64,000 nucleotides of DNA from Phaseolus vulgaris (GCF_000499845.2 NC_023758.2:7231665-7295664); one strand, 5' to 3'. Shown: positions 13,244-27,282, counted from the stretch's first letter. A program made the numbers and translations. The notes: generated by a model not told the origin, from the sequence alone.

Positions 13244-15322
13244 TATCGAAAGAAAATTATAAAATACAAATCAAATTGATAAAAATAATTAGTTATTATA
13301 GTGATTAAATTAGAGATATTTTAGAGATTAAATAAATTTTTGGTTTCTAAATTAATTTATATTATTGTTAAATAGTTTCTAAATTGGTATCTAATTAGCA
13401 ACCAAGGTTTTTGCTACCAAATTTATAATATAAATAATTGGTAGTTAAAAACTTGATAGCTAATTAGATACCAATTTAAAAATTATTTAACAATAATATA
13501 AACTAGTTTAGAAACCAATTTTTTTTTTTAGTTTCTAAAATGGTCTCTGATTTGGTTACTATTACAACTAAATATTTTGGTTTCTAAAAATTGGTTTTTA
13601 TTTGATGATTTTCTTGTAGGCTCTGTTTGGATTAGGGAGGAGATGTGTGAGGATTTGAGGGAGTGGATGTGTGAGGATGTGTGAGGAAAGTGTGAAGAAA
13701 GTGAAGGTGTTTGGATTGGGATATGTTAGGGTGGATGTGTGAGGAAAGTTTATAGGAGTTTGTGAGTGATGTGATGGTTATGAGGAAATTTTAATTTTTT
13801 TTAAAGGTGTGAAATGTTACTTTACATATTAACCCTTGTCTATTAAAAAAATTAATAATAAAATGAGTTGTTTTTGTTTAAAAATGAAAAACTTTCACAC
13901 ATTTTTAGATTTAAAAATTATAATTAAAAAAAATATATGTTAAATGTAAATATATATAATATAAAAACTATAATTAGAAAAAAAATATGTATTCAACAAA
14001 TTAAATAAAAAAAGATCTTAAAGTAATAAAATTAAAAAATAAATCAAATCTTATATAAATAAAATGATATTATTTTTTAATATTAAAAACCCTCTAGAAA
14101 TGAAAAATAAAAAATACCACAAGAACAAAAATATAACGTAATTAACAATAAAAAAAATCATAAAAAATTATTAAAATAAATTATAACTCATAAACATACT
14201 AACTATATATAGAAATATATTAATATAAACATAAAAAAAACAGAATTTCAAATAATTTCTTTAAATATTAAACATATACTATAAAATTAAAAAATAAATC
14301 ACTTCTTATATAAATAAAAAATTATTATTTTTTAATATTAAAAAACCTCACAATAAAGCAATCTAAAAAATACAACAGTAACAAAAATATAACTTAATTA
14401 ACCATAGAAAAGGGATTCTATAAAAAATTATAATAAAAAATAAGGATAAAAACGTATTAGTAGTATAATCCGATATAGTTCAATAATTAATTATTATTAT
14501 TTTGTTTTATTAAATATTTGTGTTAGTTAAATTTATTTAATAACTAATATTTATAATAAAGTGTAGTTTTTATTAATAAATTATGTAAAAATACGTGAAA
14601 ATATATTAATTATATTTTCAGTTTCTAATGAATAATTTAAGTTAGAATAAAATTATTTTAAGTGATGGATTGTTTTTAGGGATTTTTTTAATTAAATAAA
14701 TTAAATATTTAGTATAAAATAAAATAAAAAATGTTTAGTATAATCTTTTGGTGATGACCATGATCCATCCCAGGTAATATTTTCAATTTTAATTAGATAT
14801 AGTATATTCTTTTCTTTAAAAAAAAACTAAATTCAACCACATTTAATAAAATATTTGATTAGAACTTGAAAAATAGGTATCAACTGATCTACTCTAATAA
14901 CTAATATATAAATGGAAGATTTTATTTAACTATATTTTTTTTACACTGATTTATAATATTTTATAAAATAATAAACAAACTTAAAACTTCTTTAAAATTT
15001 ATTATGATTTGTTTGTTCATTTTAAATATTATATATATATATATATATATATTTTAAACATTGTAAAATAATTTTTTTAAAATACTAATACATTCAAATG
15101 AAGCATTGTGATACATTCAAATGAGGGTAAATTTGGAAATAAGAGATGTTGACATGGCTTTCCCTCTACATCTCTTCATTTTGAGGGGAGAGGATATTTA
15201 CTGTTCACAGGTATATCCTCTCCTTCACTTCCCTGCACATCCCTTGATCCAAACCATGGATATCCACTCACATCCTTCCTCTTGAACAGTACATCCATGG
15301 AAGCAAACAGGGAGTTATAGTG
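13244..15322. mobile_element. palindromic CACTA-derived MITE, copy 2, interrupted by another element
   Basis: 13244-13618 carries the same palindrome as the copy at 6.15 kb (TTGGTTTCTAAATTA, GCAACCAAGGTTTTTGCTACC and their inverted partners). The right terminus stops at GATTTTCTTGTA and resumes as TAGTG at 15318-15322, on the far side of an insertion of about 1.7 kb. The TTA at 13241-13243 and the TTA at 15323-15325 form the 3-bp target duplication of the MITE. Confidence 0.65.
13619..15314. mobile_element. non-autonomous TIR element (PIF/Harbinger-like?) nested in the MITE
   Basis: The left end reads GGCTCTGTTTGGATTA. The right end, reverse-complemented, reads CTCCCTGTTTGCTTCC, followed about 50 bases further in by GTTTGGATCAAGGGATGTG, which matches the left subterminal sequence. 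Short GATGTGTGAGG repeats fill 13640-13750. The flanks are GTA on the left and TTA on the right, compatible with a 3-bp TWA-type duplication. The interior is AT-rich and has no reading frame of note. Placement in PIF/Harbinger is inferred from the terminus style and the TSD length; the insertion itself is much better supported. Confidence 0.5.
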
Positions 15323-17913
15323 TTATCATTATTACTTTACAAGATCTATCTCTCATTCCATCCAGTTTTACCACCAAGTACAAGTAACTCTTAACTAAAT
15401 TGCTCCCGCACAACTAGGATAATTCCCTACTTTTGATGTGTTCGGGCCTTCAGTCTTTGAAATTTGATTTTCGATTTTCGATCTGGATAGGGGTATTTGC
15501 GATTGTACTATAACATTCTACTTAGTTTTAAGTGAATACAGAGAGAGTAAATGGTAATAGTCAAAGATTAAGGTATTTACCTTTTTATACTAATTGTGAA
15601 AATATGATCGAGACATGTTATTTTCAAGAAAAGAAATATGATGTTGAGATTTTTAGAATAGTGTCTTGATTTGTGATGTACTTGGGAAAGAACGATCCTG
15701 ACTCTATTGGTATCTTAAAATTGTATAGATAAAAAGTATCAGGTGGTGAGAGTCAAAGGAAATTTATATAATTTTGTCTCGGGTGTGAGAAAACAGTGAA
15801 AAAACAAACGGGTATTTCAGATCATATGAATTAACTTTGTCATATGAGGTTGAGGTTGATATATTTTTATGCATATGACTATGTGGATTCCCAGTGGATA
15901 GTATGACAAGTGCATGTCTCTTAATGCTAATTTTAATATACTGGTTAGTCTTCTGAAAGTAGAGTCAAGTGTGTATGTGTTGTGGGTCAAGGAAAGTCTG
16001 ACATGAAAAGGATGAATTATGAATTTTATAGACACTTGCTTTCTTTGTGAAAATATATGAAGATTGATGCATTTATGCTTGTTAAGTTAAGTTATATTTA
16101 TATTTGAAATTTAAAAAATAGCTAGTTTACCATGTTGTTTCTGTGTGTTTTGTTTTTCTTATTTGTGATGATCATGAATTACACGGGAGCATATGATGCT
16201 ACAGACGAAAGAGTTTTGCAATTAGGAGACAAAATATTTAATTTTCTTGAGTATTTTAGTTTATATATATATATTAAAATTTGAGATATATTTTGAATTA
16301 ATGTATGATTAATATATATAAACATATAAATCCTTATTTGATTTCATGTTTGATGCATTTTATAGTTTTATATGTGATAAATATAGAGATGTTACTAACA
16401 ATATACTGAATAGAATTTTCAATATAGTAGAGTTTTTATAGAAATTTTGTTATTTTAATTGAAAATTATATTCAAACTACATGCATTTGTAGAATTTTAT
16501 ATAATTCAGTGATAAAAAGTATAAAATGAGAAAAAATAAAAATAAATATTAAATCAATAAAAAAACTATTTGAATTTGATTTCATTAATAATTTCTTAAA
16601 TTTTCAATTTTGAATAGTTCAACAGCCTTAAATAGTCACTAAATTTCTTTTATTGCGATCTTTGTTTCAATAATTTATAAAGACTGTTTTCTACTTGATC
16701 TTCTTTGTAACAATATATAAAGAAACTGCATAAAAATTAATTTTAACTTTTTAAATTTAAATTATTGTTATACTTATTATTATTTTTATTTCTAAAATTA
16801 CATTAAATTAACATAATCATTTTAATTAGTAAACTATACTATGCAAAAAAATATAAATTAAATACAAACATTAATTAAAAAATAAAAATTATGTGTTACT
16901 TTTTTATTTTTTAAAAACAATAAATGACATCTTTAAATGAATGAAAAAAAAAATTGATTAAAAATAAAAATAAAACATTGATTTAGTAAAAAAAATGTGC
17001 TAACAAGCACAATTTAAAAAATAAAACGTGTTTAGAAACCCAATTTTAAAAATTTATTAAATAAATTAAAATCATACATCTAACCCTAATTTAAAAATAT
17101 AATTTTAGGCGAAAAAGAAAAGACAGAACTAAATTTGTATTTAATAGTATGATTTCTTTACCTGAATTTATACTTAGAAATAAAATCTTGTCATTTCAAT
17201 GTCATACTTTCAAACATGAGAGTGGGTACTTGAAATGGGCGTATAACAAGAATTCTTGGCATATTTATTGGAGATTCTTCATTAGTGTAGCTTAAAGTCA
17301 TATTTCTTTGCTTAATCAAATTCAAAAAAGTTTATAAAAGATTTATAAATTTTTTATAATTTTTCCATTTTAAGAACATTCAAAACAAATTATATCATAT
17401 CAGGGTCCTAAAAATATTCCTATTCTTATTACTTCCAGATAAATACATACGCTTATGCGTCTTGCATCTTTTATTTTTATTGTTAACATTTTTAAAGTCA
17501 TAATATTACTATAACAATAAAAAAATTAAATATTTTATATTTATTAATAATTTTTAATTTAATGAAGTGAATAAATAAAAGGAAATGAAAGAATAATCAA
17601 TTTGATAAAGAAGAATAAAAAGCGAACCACTCGAGAAGAGAGTGTAAACATCGGCCCCAAACAATTATTTTAAAGGTCTGGTTGCAAAAGGCGGGACAAA
17701 CAACATGTTACTATTACAAATCCAAGTTACGAAGACTCAATGTCCTTTCTCCGTATGCCTAAAACGAGAAAGATTGCGTCAGAAATCATAGACTCAAAAT
17801 TCTATAGGCGAATTTGGAGAAGCTTCGATGCCACATTTGTGATAAAAAGAATAGGTGATCCATGAAAAAGGATGTAATTGAAGTAAAGAAGAATAAGTTG
17901 GTTTGCTCTTCAT

Positions 17914-18030
17914 TCACATCTCCATCCAGATCGCCCACGTGAGGCATTTAAAGATGGTCATCCACCAAATGTTGTTGACAGAGGTCATAGTTAGAGATTG
18001 AGTCATCGATGAAGAAACCGTTGCTGCCAT
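17914..18030 (-). CDS. 38-codon open frame with plastid-leader-like start, doubtful
   Basis: The ATG at 18030 sits in a strong plant start context (AATAAATGGC). It opens a peptide beginning MAATVSSSMTQSLTMTSVNN, with the Met-Ala start and Ser/Thr richness typical of chloroplast transit peptides. The frame then becomes Trp-rich and stops at 17914-17916. It lies in a less AT-rich island (17650-18030). I see no continuation in another frame that I can name. It could be the first exon of a lost plastid-targeted gene, or chance. Confidence 0.2.
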   Translation of the reverse strand: MAATVSSSMTQSLTMTSVNNIWWMTIFKCLTWAIWMEM

Positions 18031-20488
18031 TTATTCATATTTTTTTACAAATAAAGAATAAGAAATCAAATGATAAGAAAAAAAAGTATAATATTTAAGA
18101 GAGATGAAGATACAAAAAAAAAAATTGTTCCACATAGTATAAAATGTTTAATAAACTGTTGCACATTCAAAAATTAAAATTCGTAACTGGTTTTTACAAA
18201 TTGATAGAATATTAATTTTAAAAATAAAAAAGAAAAACAATTTTCAACTAATTATAAGAATAATTAGTTATTTATTAAATACTTAAAAAATAATAAAATA
18301 ACTAAAACATAAAAATAAAATAATAAAATAAATATTAATATAAGGATAAATTGATAAAAAAAAGTTAAAGAGAATAATTCTCTATATATATATAGTTATA
18401 AATATTATTAAGATTTTTTTTTTTGTAGAAAATGATTGGACCACCTTTTATGGACACTTTTAAAAAATTGAAGAGCTATAAGTTATAATTCTTAAACAAA
18501 AATCTTACAACTCCAAGCTAGCTCAAATGTGGATTGATATAATTTAAGGATTATCTTTTTGAGTTTTCTTTTGTATGACTATCACCATCATGCATATAGG
18601 TGATGATTTGCTGTCATCAGAACAATTTATAGCTGGAATGACTAGTCCTAATGCATAACAACCAAAAGTGCAACACCTTTGCATAGAGACAGAGGTCCCC
18701 TTGGTTCATGCATCCATATGTAGAGATCACAATAACAAAACACACCCATTAAAGATCCCATGAGATTCAAAATCAACCCAACAAAATGTCATTATAAAGG
18801 GTTAATTCTCAAGGTATAATTTCCCAAGAAAATATCATCAAGCAAATATTAAAATTCAATAATGAGAACCTAACCTAGAGGAATAACAGAGAAGAGAAAA
18901 TCACTAAAAACATCAAATAACTTACTAAAATTTTAGTAAAAACAAATCACTATTACTCTACACTATCATCTATCAATAACACTTTTTTTTTATTCTACTA
19001 TGGGAAAACAAGAGAAATAGAATAAATGTATAATCGTAAAACATGTGATCCGATAAAGATGTAATGAAAGAGAAAACGATAGTTAGTTAAATGGACGATT
19101 TCATAATCATTGATCAATCCTTATGTCAAGGTGTTGCTTTTACCTAATGAGATTAGCATGTGGGATCCTCAGTTCCTAATCCCCTAAAAATGCCTTTTCA
19201 GTTTTAATGATTTTTATCGATATTTTTTTATCGATAATAAACAATTAAGATAAATCGATCCACCACTTAAAAGATAGTCTAACTCGTAAAAAAGTAAAAA
19301 ATAAAAATTTATTTTTTTCTTCTGGTCTAAAACCTACTATTAATCTTTTACTTCATTTTCCAACACTAAAACTAAACGAAAGAAAAATAAAATAGTGCAC
19401 CATTATTAAATCTGGGTTCTAAACACCATTACTAAATCAGTACCTTATCATAGATTGAATAAAATCTTCTCCTTCCCTTCCCTGAAGATATTTTATAATA
19501 TATAATTATAATATATAAGTAATTATAAATATTATTTGAATTGACCTTTTATAGTATATTAATTAATATGAAAATTTCATGAAAGTCTTATTATTATGAG
19601 TGGCAGCTAATGGTAATTTTGTGAATGTGAGTGTTGGTTTAAGAACATGATTATGGCATAGTGGGTGGAAAGAAGAGACTTGTGATTGGGACTAACTAAG
19701 TGGCAGTGGCATTACACACACATGGGATGGCCTAGACATTAAGACTCTAAATACTGACACATGGCACGAGATAAGAAGATAGTTTTGGTCTCACAAATAT
19801 ATGACACTTATTTTGTGCAGTGAGCCAATTTTATTTATTTAGTTTCCCCTATCCAGTGTTTGTCTGTAAAATGAGATGTGAAAATGAAGGAACAACCAAG
19901 AGACAATAAACTATATGATAAAACTAAGAGAATTTTAATATAGAATAAAATAAATAAACAAAAACTGAAAGATAATATTTATAAGTAATGTTACTTTTTT
20001 TTTAGTTTTTTTCTAATTTTATGTCTTTATCTGTAGAATGCTTATTAATGTGGTTATTTTGTGTGATTTCTCGATAAAAATGTTAACAGGTAAGGTGAGG
20101 TATCTATTCATTGTTGGACTATTAAGCTAACATCAATGAAAAAATAGATAAATCTGTCCTTTAATAATAAAAGAATTATATCAAACATTTGCATAATCAT
20201 AAATTAAACAAATGAAAAATAAATTTATAAAAGAGAAGTTTTACCTTTATTTAATTACTCATATTATATTATGATTTAGATGTAACATACTTTCCAATAA
20301 ATTTTAATAATAAAAAATGTTCAAAATTAGTTATGAACCTTCACCATTTCGAAACAGAAGTAAGAAACATTCAGAGTGTGATTTGGATTAGGGATTAAGG
20401 ATTAGGAATGAGGGTGGGGAAAAATAAATAAAGAAAGAGAAAAAAAGAGTGGAGATATTCTTTGATTAAGTGGTGAATGATTTAATTG

Positions 20489-20511
20489 ATATATATATAT
20501 ATATATATATA
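20489..20511. repeat. (TA)n microsatellite followed by TTA-rich low-complexity tract
   Basis: An uninterrupted alternating TA run is followed by about 300 bases of A/T-only sequence (20520-20830) dominated by TTA, ATTATT and TTTA words. Confidence 0.8.
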
Positions 20512-22189
20512 TTAAATTAAATTAAAATTACTTTTTTAATTATTTTTTTGAAAATGATTTTATTACTCTTATCTTATATTTTAATTTTATTAATAATATT
20601 ATTATTTTATTATTTATTATTATTATTATTACTATTTTAAACTATTATTATTTATTATTTTATTCGTAATATTATAAAATATTATTTTTATTATATAAAT
20701 TTATTTTCTTATTAATATTATTATTTATTATATAAATATATTTATTTATTTATCTAATATTTATTATTATATTACTTTATTTTAATATTATTTTATATTT
20801 ATTATTAATTTATTATATTATATTATATGATTGATTATTCTTGCTGATTAAAAAAAAGTCCTGTAAACATATAATTGATTATTTTATATCATTATCGATC
20901 ATAAAGGTATGTATGGGTCACATGAAAAAGGTCACGAAATGACTCAAGAAACTCCAATGATTCACAGATTTCAATTATGGAATATTATTGGGAACAACAT
21001 GCTAAGAGTAAAAGTTCATGAGCTCATTTGTTGAGGTTCATAGAAATACATGAACTGTGATTTTTTAATCCCAGTTAACACCTTTCTTCCTCCATCTGCA
21101 ATTTTCTGAGACACAACATCACAAGCCAAACAACCACACACACAACACCTGCACCATCAAAACAATAACCATGTATGAAAGCCATTACCATGCATAATGA
21201 AAAATCAAGGTTATATATGTAATCTCAGCCCTCTAATGACTTTCCATGCCTTTCTTCAGACAATTGTGTTAGACACAGTCCCTCACAAATTGGCACTGAC
21301 ACAAACCTGGAGTCACTGGTGTTTCTTTCTGGAGAAACAGTCGCACAAAGAAACATAATTTCAAGGTCACAGCTCACATACTCTCTTTTTTTCCTTTAAA
21401 AAATCATCTAATCTGAATGTTTGAGTAAGTTTTTTGGCTTAGCTTCCATTAGTTAGTAATTAGAAGAAGTTTCCATGTTTGAAAACGATACCTTCTTTCC
21501 CATTTCCACTAGCATACTCATATTCATGTACGTAGCAAGGTAACTGAAGTTGAGCTAGATCCAGGCCTAAAAGAAGAACTTTTACGACCCTATCTATGCT
21601 TAAGGGACTACGCATCACTGTAAACTATATATGGCCTAGCTATAGCAGCTAGGGCTTATTGAGTCAGTTTTTGAATTCCTACTTGTGGCGAGTTTTACGT
21701 AAACAATAACTTTGACCATATGCTACTATAGTACACTTTCAACATAGATTCACTGCAAATCAATACACAAAATAATAAGTAGCAGATGAGATGTGCATCA
21801 TAAACTCTGCTACTTTTTGCTATCTACTTTCTGATGCTGCTAACTAGCTATAGCTCATGTACCTACACCTTATTTTATTTAGCCAGGACCCAGCTCTGCA
21901 CTTACATGCTGCATATTGCAATAAAGGACTAATTATTATTATTATTATTACTCTTTATACATACATATACCTATTGAAGTGTACCGATCTACTACCTGAA
22001 GGAGGAGGCACTTCAGAGAAAAAACACTTTCTCTGTACCAGGACGAGAGATATGCAAAAAAAATATGTAAATAGACATTTTAAGTGAGATAATTAACTAT
22101 ATGGGATAACATGCTTATAATTCTACAACAAACCAATAAAACAATTTATACTGAATATTTTGACTTAAGCATTGGATTCATATGCTTAG

Positions 22190-22588
22190 AAATTTTATAC
22201 AACTTCAACTCTACTCATTAATATACACTATTAACTAAATTACACACTATTTTATAAACTAAAACTTTATTAGTATCTAAAATAGTTTCTGTTATTAATA
22301 AAAATTTATAAAGTAGTTTTTATCTATTAGCTACCAAAGTTTTAGGTATTAACTAGTTATGTTCTAAATTAGTCTCCCTTAACCTATATTAGTTTAAAAT
22401 CTAAAATATTAGTAGTCAAAATTTTGATAGCTAATTTAAATACCAATTTAGAAATATTTTATTAATAATAGAAACCATATTAGATATAATAATTTTTTAA
22501 TCTTTAAATTAGTATATAATTTAGTTAATATAATGATTATTTTTTTTATCTCTAAACTTGATTACTATTTAATGATTTTCGTGTAGTG
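22190..22588. mobile_element. palindromic CACTA-derived MITE, copy 3 (diverged)
   Basis: The right terminus GATTTTCGTGTAGTG at 22574-22588 matches the other copies with one change. The internal order (CTACCAAAGTTTTAGGTATTA, then an inverted partner TTTTGATAGCTAATTTAAATA) follows the same plan. The left terminus is worn, so the start is approximate. Confidence 0.55.
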
Positions 22589-24250
22589 ATACTTTCAAAA
22601 AAAAAATTAGTCACGGTTTATTTTTGGATTTGCCGGCTACATAATAATGATAATAGTAAATTATGTTTAAAGTTACTAAATAACATTTAGATAGAAATAT
22701 GGAGTAAAACAAGAATCACTTATATATTAAATTGTTAGAACTACAGGTGGATTGACAAGTTAAACATAATAATGTTTGGAAAAATTATTGACATAAGTAT
22801 TTAATAAAATAAAATTTTAATTTTAATACTGCAAAATAATTTTATAGAAACTGGAGTTACAAATTTTCTTCCTTAAATGGAAAAAATAAAATACCTTTTG
22901 GAGATATTAGAACTACATTACCAATGAAAAATTAATTGTGCTTGCATAAATAATTAGTTGAAAAATCATTATTACGCATATGCATTAAAAATGGCACACC
23001 TCTAGTCAGAGTTTATCAACTTTCTTAACATAGAAATCAAGTTTTGTTGAACATCTAAAACTGTTCATACAGGTGATTTTGAGATTTTAGGGATTAAACT
23101 AAATAACAATAATAAAATATAAAACTTCAATTTTTTTTTTCATTTCAATTCATTATATTGATATAAACCTTAGAAATTTCAAAAGAAACAGATACTATGG
23201 GAAAGAAATAGCTGGAGAATCCCTGTGCCAAAAAGGTCATTTGATATTGAAGATTTAGGGGTGAGAGTCAATAGAAATAGGAGAAAATGAAACAAAATAA
23301 GCATATATATATTACAACTTGCAGACATATATAGGTTTTGAGATCATAAACCCACTTTTAGTAAAATCAGGTTGAATTGTTTCTGAGCACTATTTTGGGT
23401 CTTGATCAATGGCTAGATTGAATTGAAGAACATGTGCTTTCTATTTGGCCAAATATAGTTTGACAACTATAACATGAGGAGGATGATAATTACAAAAAGT
23501 CAAAAGCATGACCCAACTTTCATCCCCACTAAAGGGTGAATAGGAAAATAACAAAATCTCATTCAATCCTATTATTTATTTATGTAATAAACTTACTAAG
23601 AAAATGCATTTAATATTTGGAAAACATATTATAGAAAAACATCAAAATGAAGGTTGGGCACTACCAAATCTTAGAGTCATAAAAATTAATTCTATTCTAT
23701 TTAATTAGATTATAAAATACAAAATTCAATTCTATCATTATTTTAATGTTTTAATATAAAATGAAGGAAGTGTTTTACATCAAGCACATTATTATTTAAA
23801 TTATTGGAAATAAATTATATTCACAACTTTCATGTTTTCAATTCCTTGTTAGAATAATAACTTTACAATATTTATTTGATAGTAACTTTAAAATACATTC
23901 ATTCTTCTCTTACTAATGTACTAAAATGTTCTCTTTTATCTTATTGAAATTAAATTTATTTTAGAAAATTACGTGTAATTAAACGACAGAAAACAGAATT
24001 ATTAAAAAAATTGTTTTAATTTTCTATTTTATTTTAACTTTTTATAAAAGATATAGAATTTTTTTTTCTTACCCTAGCATGTTAAAATCTATATATAAAT
24101 TAATCAGAATTCAAATAAAGGTGGACAACTTATTAAGTAGAACAAGATTAATCACCTTGAATATGATTTAGAGGTAATTTTTATTTAGAGGTAATTTTTT
24201 TATGAGGTAGTCTCTTATTTATTTTATTGTCTTCTTATTCATTTATTTAT
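22589..24250. other. AT-rich intergenic, nothing recognised
   Basis: There is no open frame of 60 codons or more and no repeat pair that I can pair up. 23170-23540 is slightly less AT-rich. Confidence 0.6.
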
Positions 24251-24251
24251 T

Positions 24252-24601
24252 TTTTATAAGAAAATCATTAAATATAAACCAATTTTAGAGACAAAAAATA
24301 ATTAGTTGCTATAGTGATTAAATTAGAGATAATTTTAGTGACTAAAAATATTATTGGTTTCTAAATTAGTATCTATTATTAATAAACAGTACTTTTTAAA
24401 TTGATATTTAAGTAGCTATCAAGGTTTTTGCTACTAAATTTAGAATCTAAATAATTGGTAGTTAATGAGATATCAATAATAAAAACTAATTTAGAAACTA
24501 ATAATATTTTTAGTTTCTAAAATGATCTCTAATTTAATCACTATAGTAACTAATTATTTTATCTCTAAAATTGGTTTCTATTTAATGATTGTCTTGTAGT
24601 A
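24252..24601. mobile_element. palindromic CACTA-derived MITE, copy 4
   Basis: The left end has AAGAAAATCATTAAAT followed by CAATTTTAGAGACAAAAAAT. The right end has AATGATTGTCTTGTAGTA. Both arms carry TTAGTTGCTATAGTGA-type and TTTCTAAATTAG segments in inverted order, as in the 6.15-kb copy. At 350 bp it is slightly shorter. Confidence 0.7.
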
Positions 24602-24749
24602 TTTTAGTTGTATTTAGCAAAGTTGGACATTTATTTTTACTTAGATTATCAAAGGAGTTATATTTTTTTTTATGAGGGCATAGTTGAGTTGTGAGTGTTT
24701 TTTTATAATTGAATTAGTGTAATTTTATAAAATAATTATTAAAATGGAT

Positions 24750-26262
24750 AGATTTTGAAAGATTTATCCACATGGGTAAATTGTTATAGTGTGAAGATTA
24801 TATTGTGAAGGTCGTGTACATATAACACGAATTTGAATTTGTAAAAGTAAAGTTGTGTCATCTTGACATGGTGTGAGTGTCCATACACTACTATTAATCG
24901 ATGTTTATTTTTTATTATTTTAATCAGTATGATATGACGATATTTTTTATATTAAACTAAAGTTATGTATCTTTATACGACTTTTGTATGAAATTATTTT
25001 CTTATTTATGTTAATATTAATTGTTTATATAAAAATATTATTTGTGAAATGTAAAATTTTTCATCTACACAATTATTGAAAAAAATAAGATCACTACGTA
25101 ATTTTATATAAATTACAAGAAAAATAAAATATTAAAAATATAGAAATTATTATAAGAATTTTGATTATCATGGAAATTAACTTATTAGTTTTATTAGTTT
25201 TATGTAGTTATATATATTAATATATGTTTAGTTGTCTTGTGGGATAATGAGAAAAAAAATTGAAGCTATAAATTGATATTGTAAAAATAAATAAATAAAT
25301 GAAAATTGGAAGTAAATTTTATTATCAACCTTGTATATACGACAATAAGAACATTTTGTTAGCATATTCAGAATTAACTCATTAATTTCGTTATGAATAC
25401 AATGGATACTCTCTTTTCGATTTGTGTTATTAATGTAATATATATTGATATTTTCTCCCTTTTAGTTTACTATTATTACCTACTTTTACTATTGGTAGAT
25501 AAGTTTTGAACATTCATTAGGTGAATTCACTATTTTATTATTTGGGATACGACTTGGGTCAATTGACCCTATCCATATTATCATCTATATGGTATTAGAC
25601 GGTCTATGTGTGAATCTGTTTTAATTTGGTTGTGAAATGACAACGATCAATATAGAATAGACTATAAGACCAGACCATTTCCTTGCTAACCAACTTTTGA
25701 AAATTATGATGCTAACAATATTGTTGCTCCTCCATCGATTATCATGTATACATTTGGTTGAAGCTTGACGTATGCTCGTAACAATTGGAAGAACAATACA
25801 AGAGCATACTTTGTTTCACCTTCAACAATGACAAAAACTATTGAAAAAAATTTCTAGTTGATATATTTACTAATTATAGTCAACAAAGTTCCATGGTATT
25901 TTCTGGTCAAGAATGTCCTATCAACTTGAACTATTGTCTTATATAAACACCATTAACAACATATGGATAAGTTATATTGAACTCATCAATGCATGACACG
26001 ATTTTAATGTAATCCGATCTAAACTGAAGTTGTGTCATTGTGGTAAAACTTTATTTAAAATAAAAAAATCTAGATTAACAGTAATACAAGTCTTATGAGG
26101 CAAACACGACTTCCTTCTTATTAAAGTTGTGTCAAACTAATATGACTTCACTTTCATCTTCATATTCATAAATCTAAACTTATGTCATGCATGCATGACT
26201 TCTTTACAATAAAGTTGTATCATATTGACACAACTTACCCATATAGATAAATTTTTCAATTT
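24750..26262 (-). mobile_element. decayed Mutator-like element (MULE) with transposase relic
   Basis: The left end, TTTTGAAAGATTTATCC then ACATGGGTAAATTGT (24753-24784), matches the reverse complement of the right end, TTGAAAAATTTATCT then ATATGGGTAAGTTGT (about 26231-26260). Read on the minus strand, about 25950-25715 encodes a broken MuDR-type transposase core. One frame gives VDRTFLTRKYHGTLL; a shifted frame then gives VIVEGETK followed by QLLRAYVKLQPNVYMI, in the order seen in plant MULE transposases. Stops and at least one frameshift make it inactive. Subterminal GTTGTGTCA/TGACACAAC words recur at both ends. Target duplications were not resolved. Confidence 0.6.
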
Positions 26263-27103
26263 TTTTTCATTTGCAATAATTTTTAATAAAATTAAACCAA
26301 TTCAATTAAAAAACCATTGCAACAACTATAAGAAGCATTTTCATGTTATTATATCTCTTATAGTTTATCTTCAATGACCACAATAAAAAGGATCTCTATT
26401 TTTTTAAAAGTATATTCACAATTAATAGTTATATGCATAAATGATTATTTTTAGTATAATACAAAATTATATAGTTATTTTTTTGATTAAATATTTTTTT
26501 TATAATATTAAAATTTAATTTTATTACATTTACAATGTTTTTTTATTAGTTTTAAAATTGAATTGGTTTTAATTTTAGGTATTTTTGTTACTGTACAAAG
26601 ATAAGGAGAGAGGGGAAAAGAAAGTGAACAGAGAGAAACTTATTTACCAGGAAGAAAAAAAATGTAGAAAAAAATGATATTTTTGTATTGATAATAAAAG
26701 AATTAAAATGTTAATAGTAGATGATAATAATAATAATAATAATATATATATATATATGTCATTATATAAAGAGATACACAATTTGATAAGTTTCTTTGGT
26801 TTTATTTTTAATTGAACAATTTTTTTTATTAAATAAAAATAAATTATTTATTTATTTAATACATAAATAATTGAATAATTTTCTCTTATTTTAAATAACT
26901 AAATATCTTATTTTTTAAAATAACATCTATATAACTTTTTTAACACTATTTTTAAAAATTACATATATATTTAAATTATATTATTTTTAATTAATAATAC
27001 AAAAAATAATAAAACTATAAAATTATAGAAATAGAAAATAGAAAATTTATATATAATTTAATTAAATAAAAATGTAAATATACATGCACATAATAGCGCA
27101 TGT

Positions 27104-27136
<33 letters not shown>

Positions 27137-27282
27137 TAGTAATAATAAAATTAATTATTTTTAATTTTTTCTATTTCTTTTAACTAAATACCTATAATTT
27201 GTAATATTTCTTATATATATTTATCATTGCCATTCCCATTTATTCCCATTTTGATTTTATTCTTCATCAAACTTTTTTTAAT
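26263..27282. other. AT-rich, microsatellite-bearing intergenic sequence
   Basis: AT-rich throughout. An ATA/TA microsatellite lies near 26720-26756 and an (AAT)n run at about 27107-27135. No gene is seen. Confidence 0.6.

Larger units (their letters stand above)
15326..22189. other. intergenic, no gene recognised
   Basis: Mostly AT-rich. 15420-16060 is less AT-rich and could be a worn LTR or UTR, but I found no partner repeat. 18440-18900 and 19600-19880 look like unique, promoter-like sequence. 20480-20830 is a low-complexity TTA/TA region. 21060-22030 is more balanced in base composition with a CA-rich tract and an ATT microsatellite at 21932-21950. I saw no hairpin matching a conserved plant miRNA that I know, and no tRNA. 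Confidence 0.5.
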
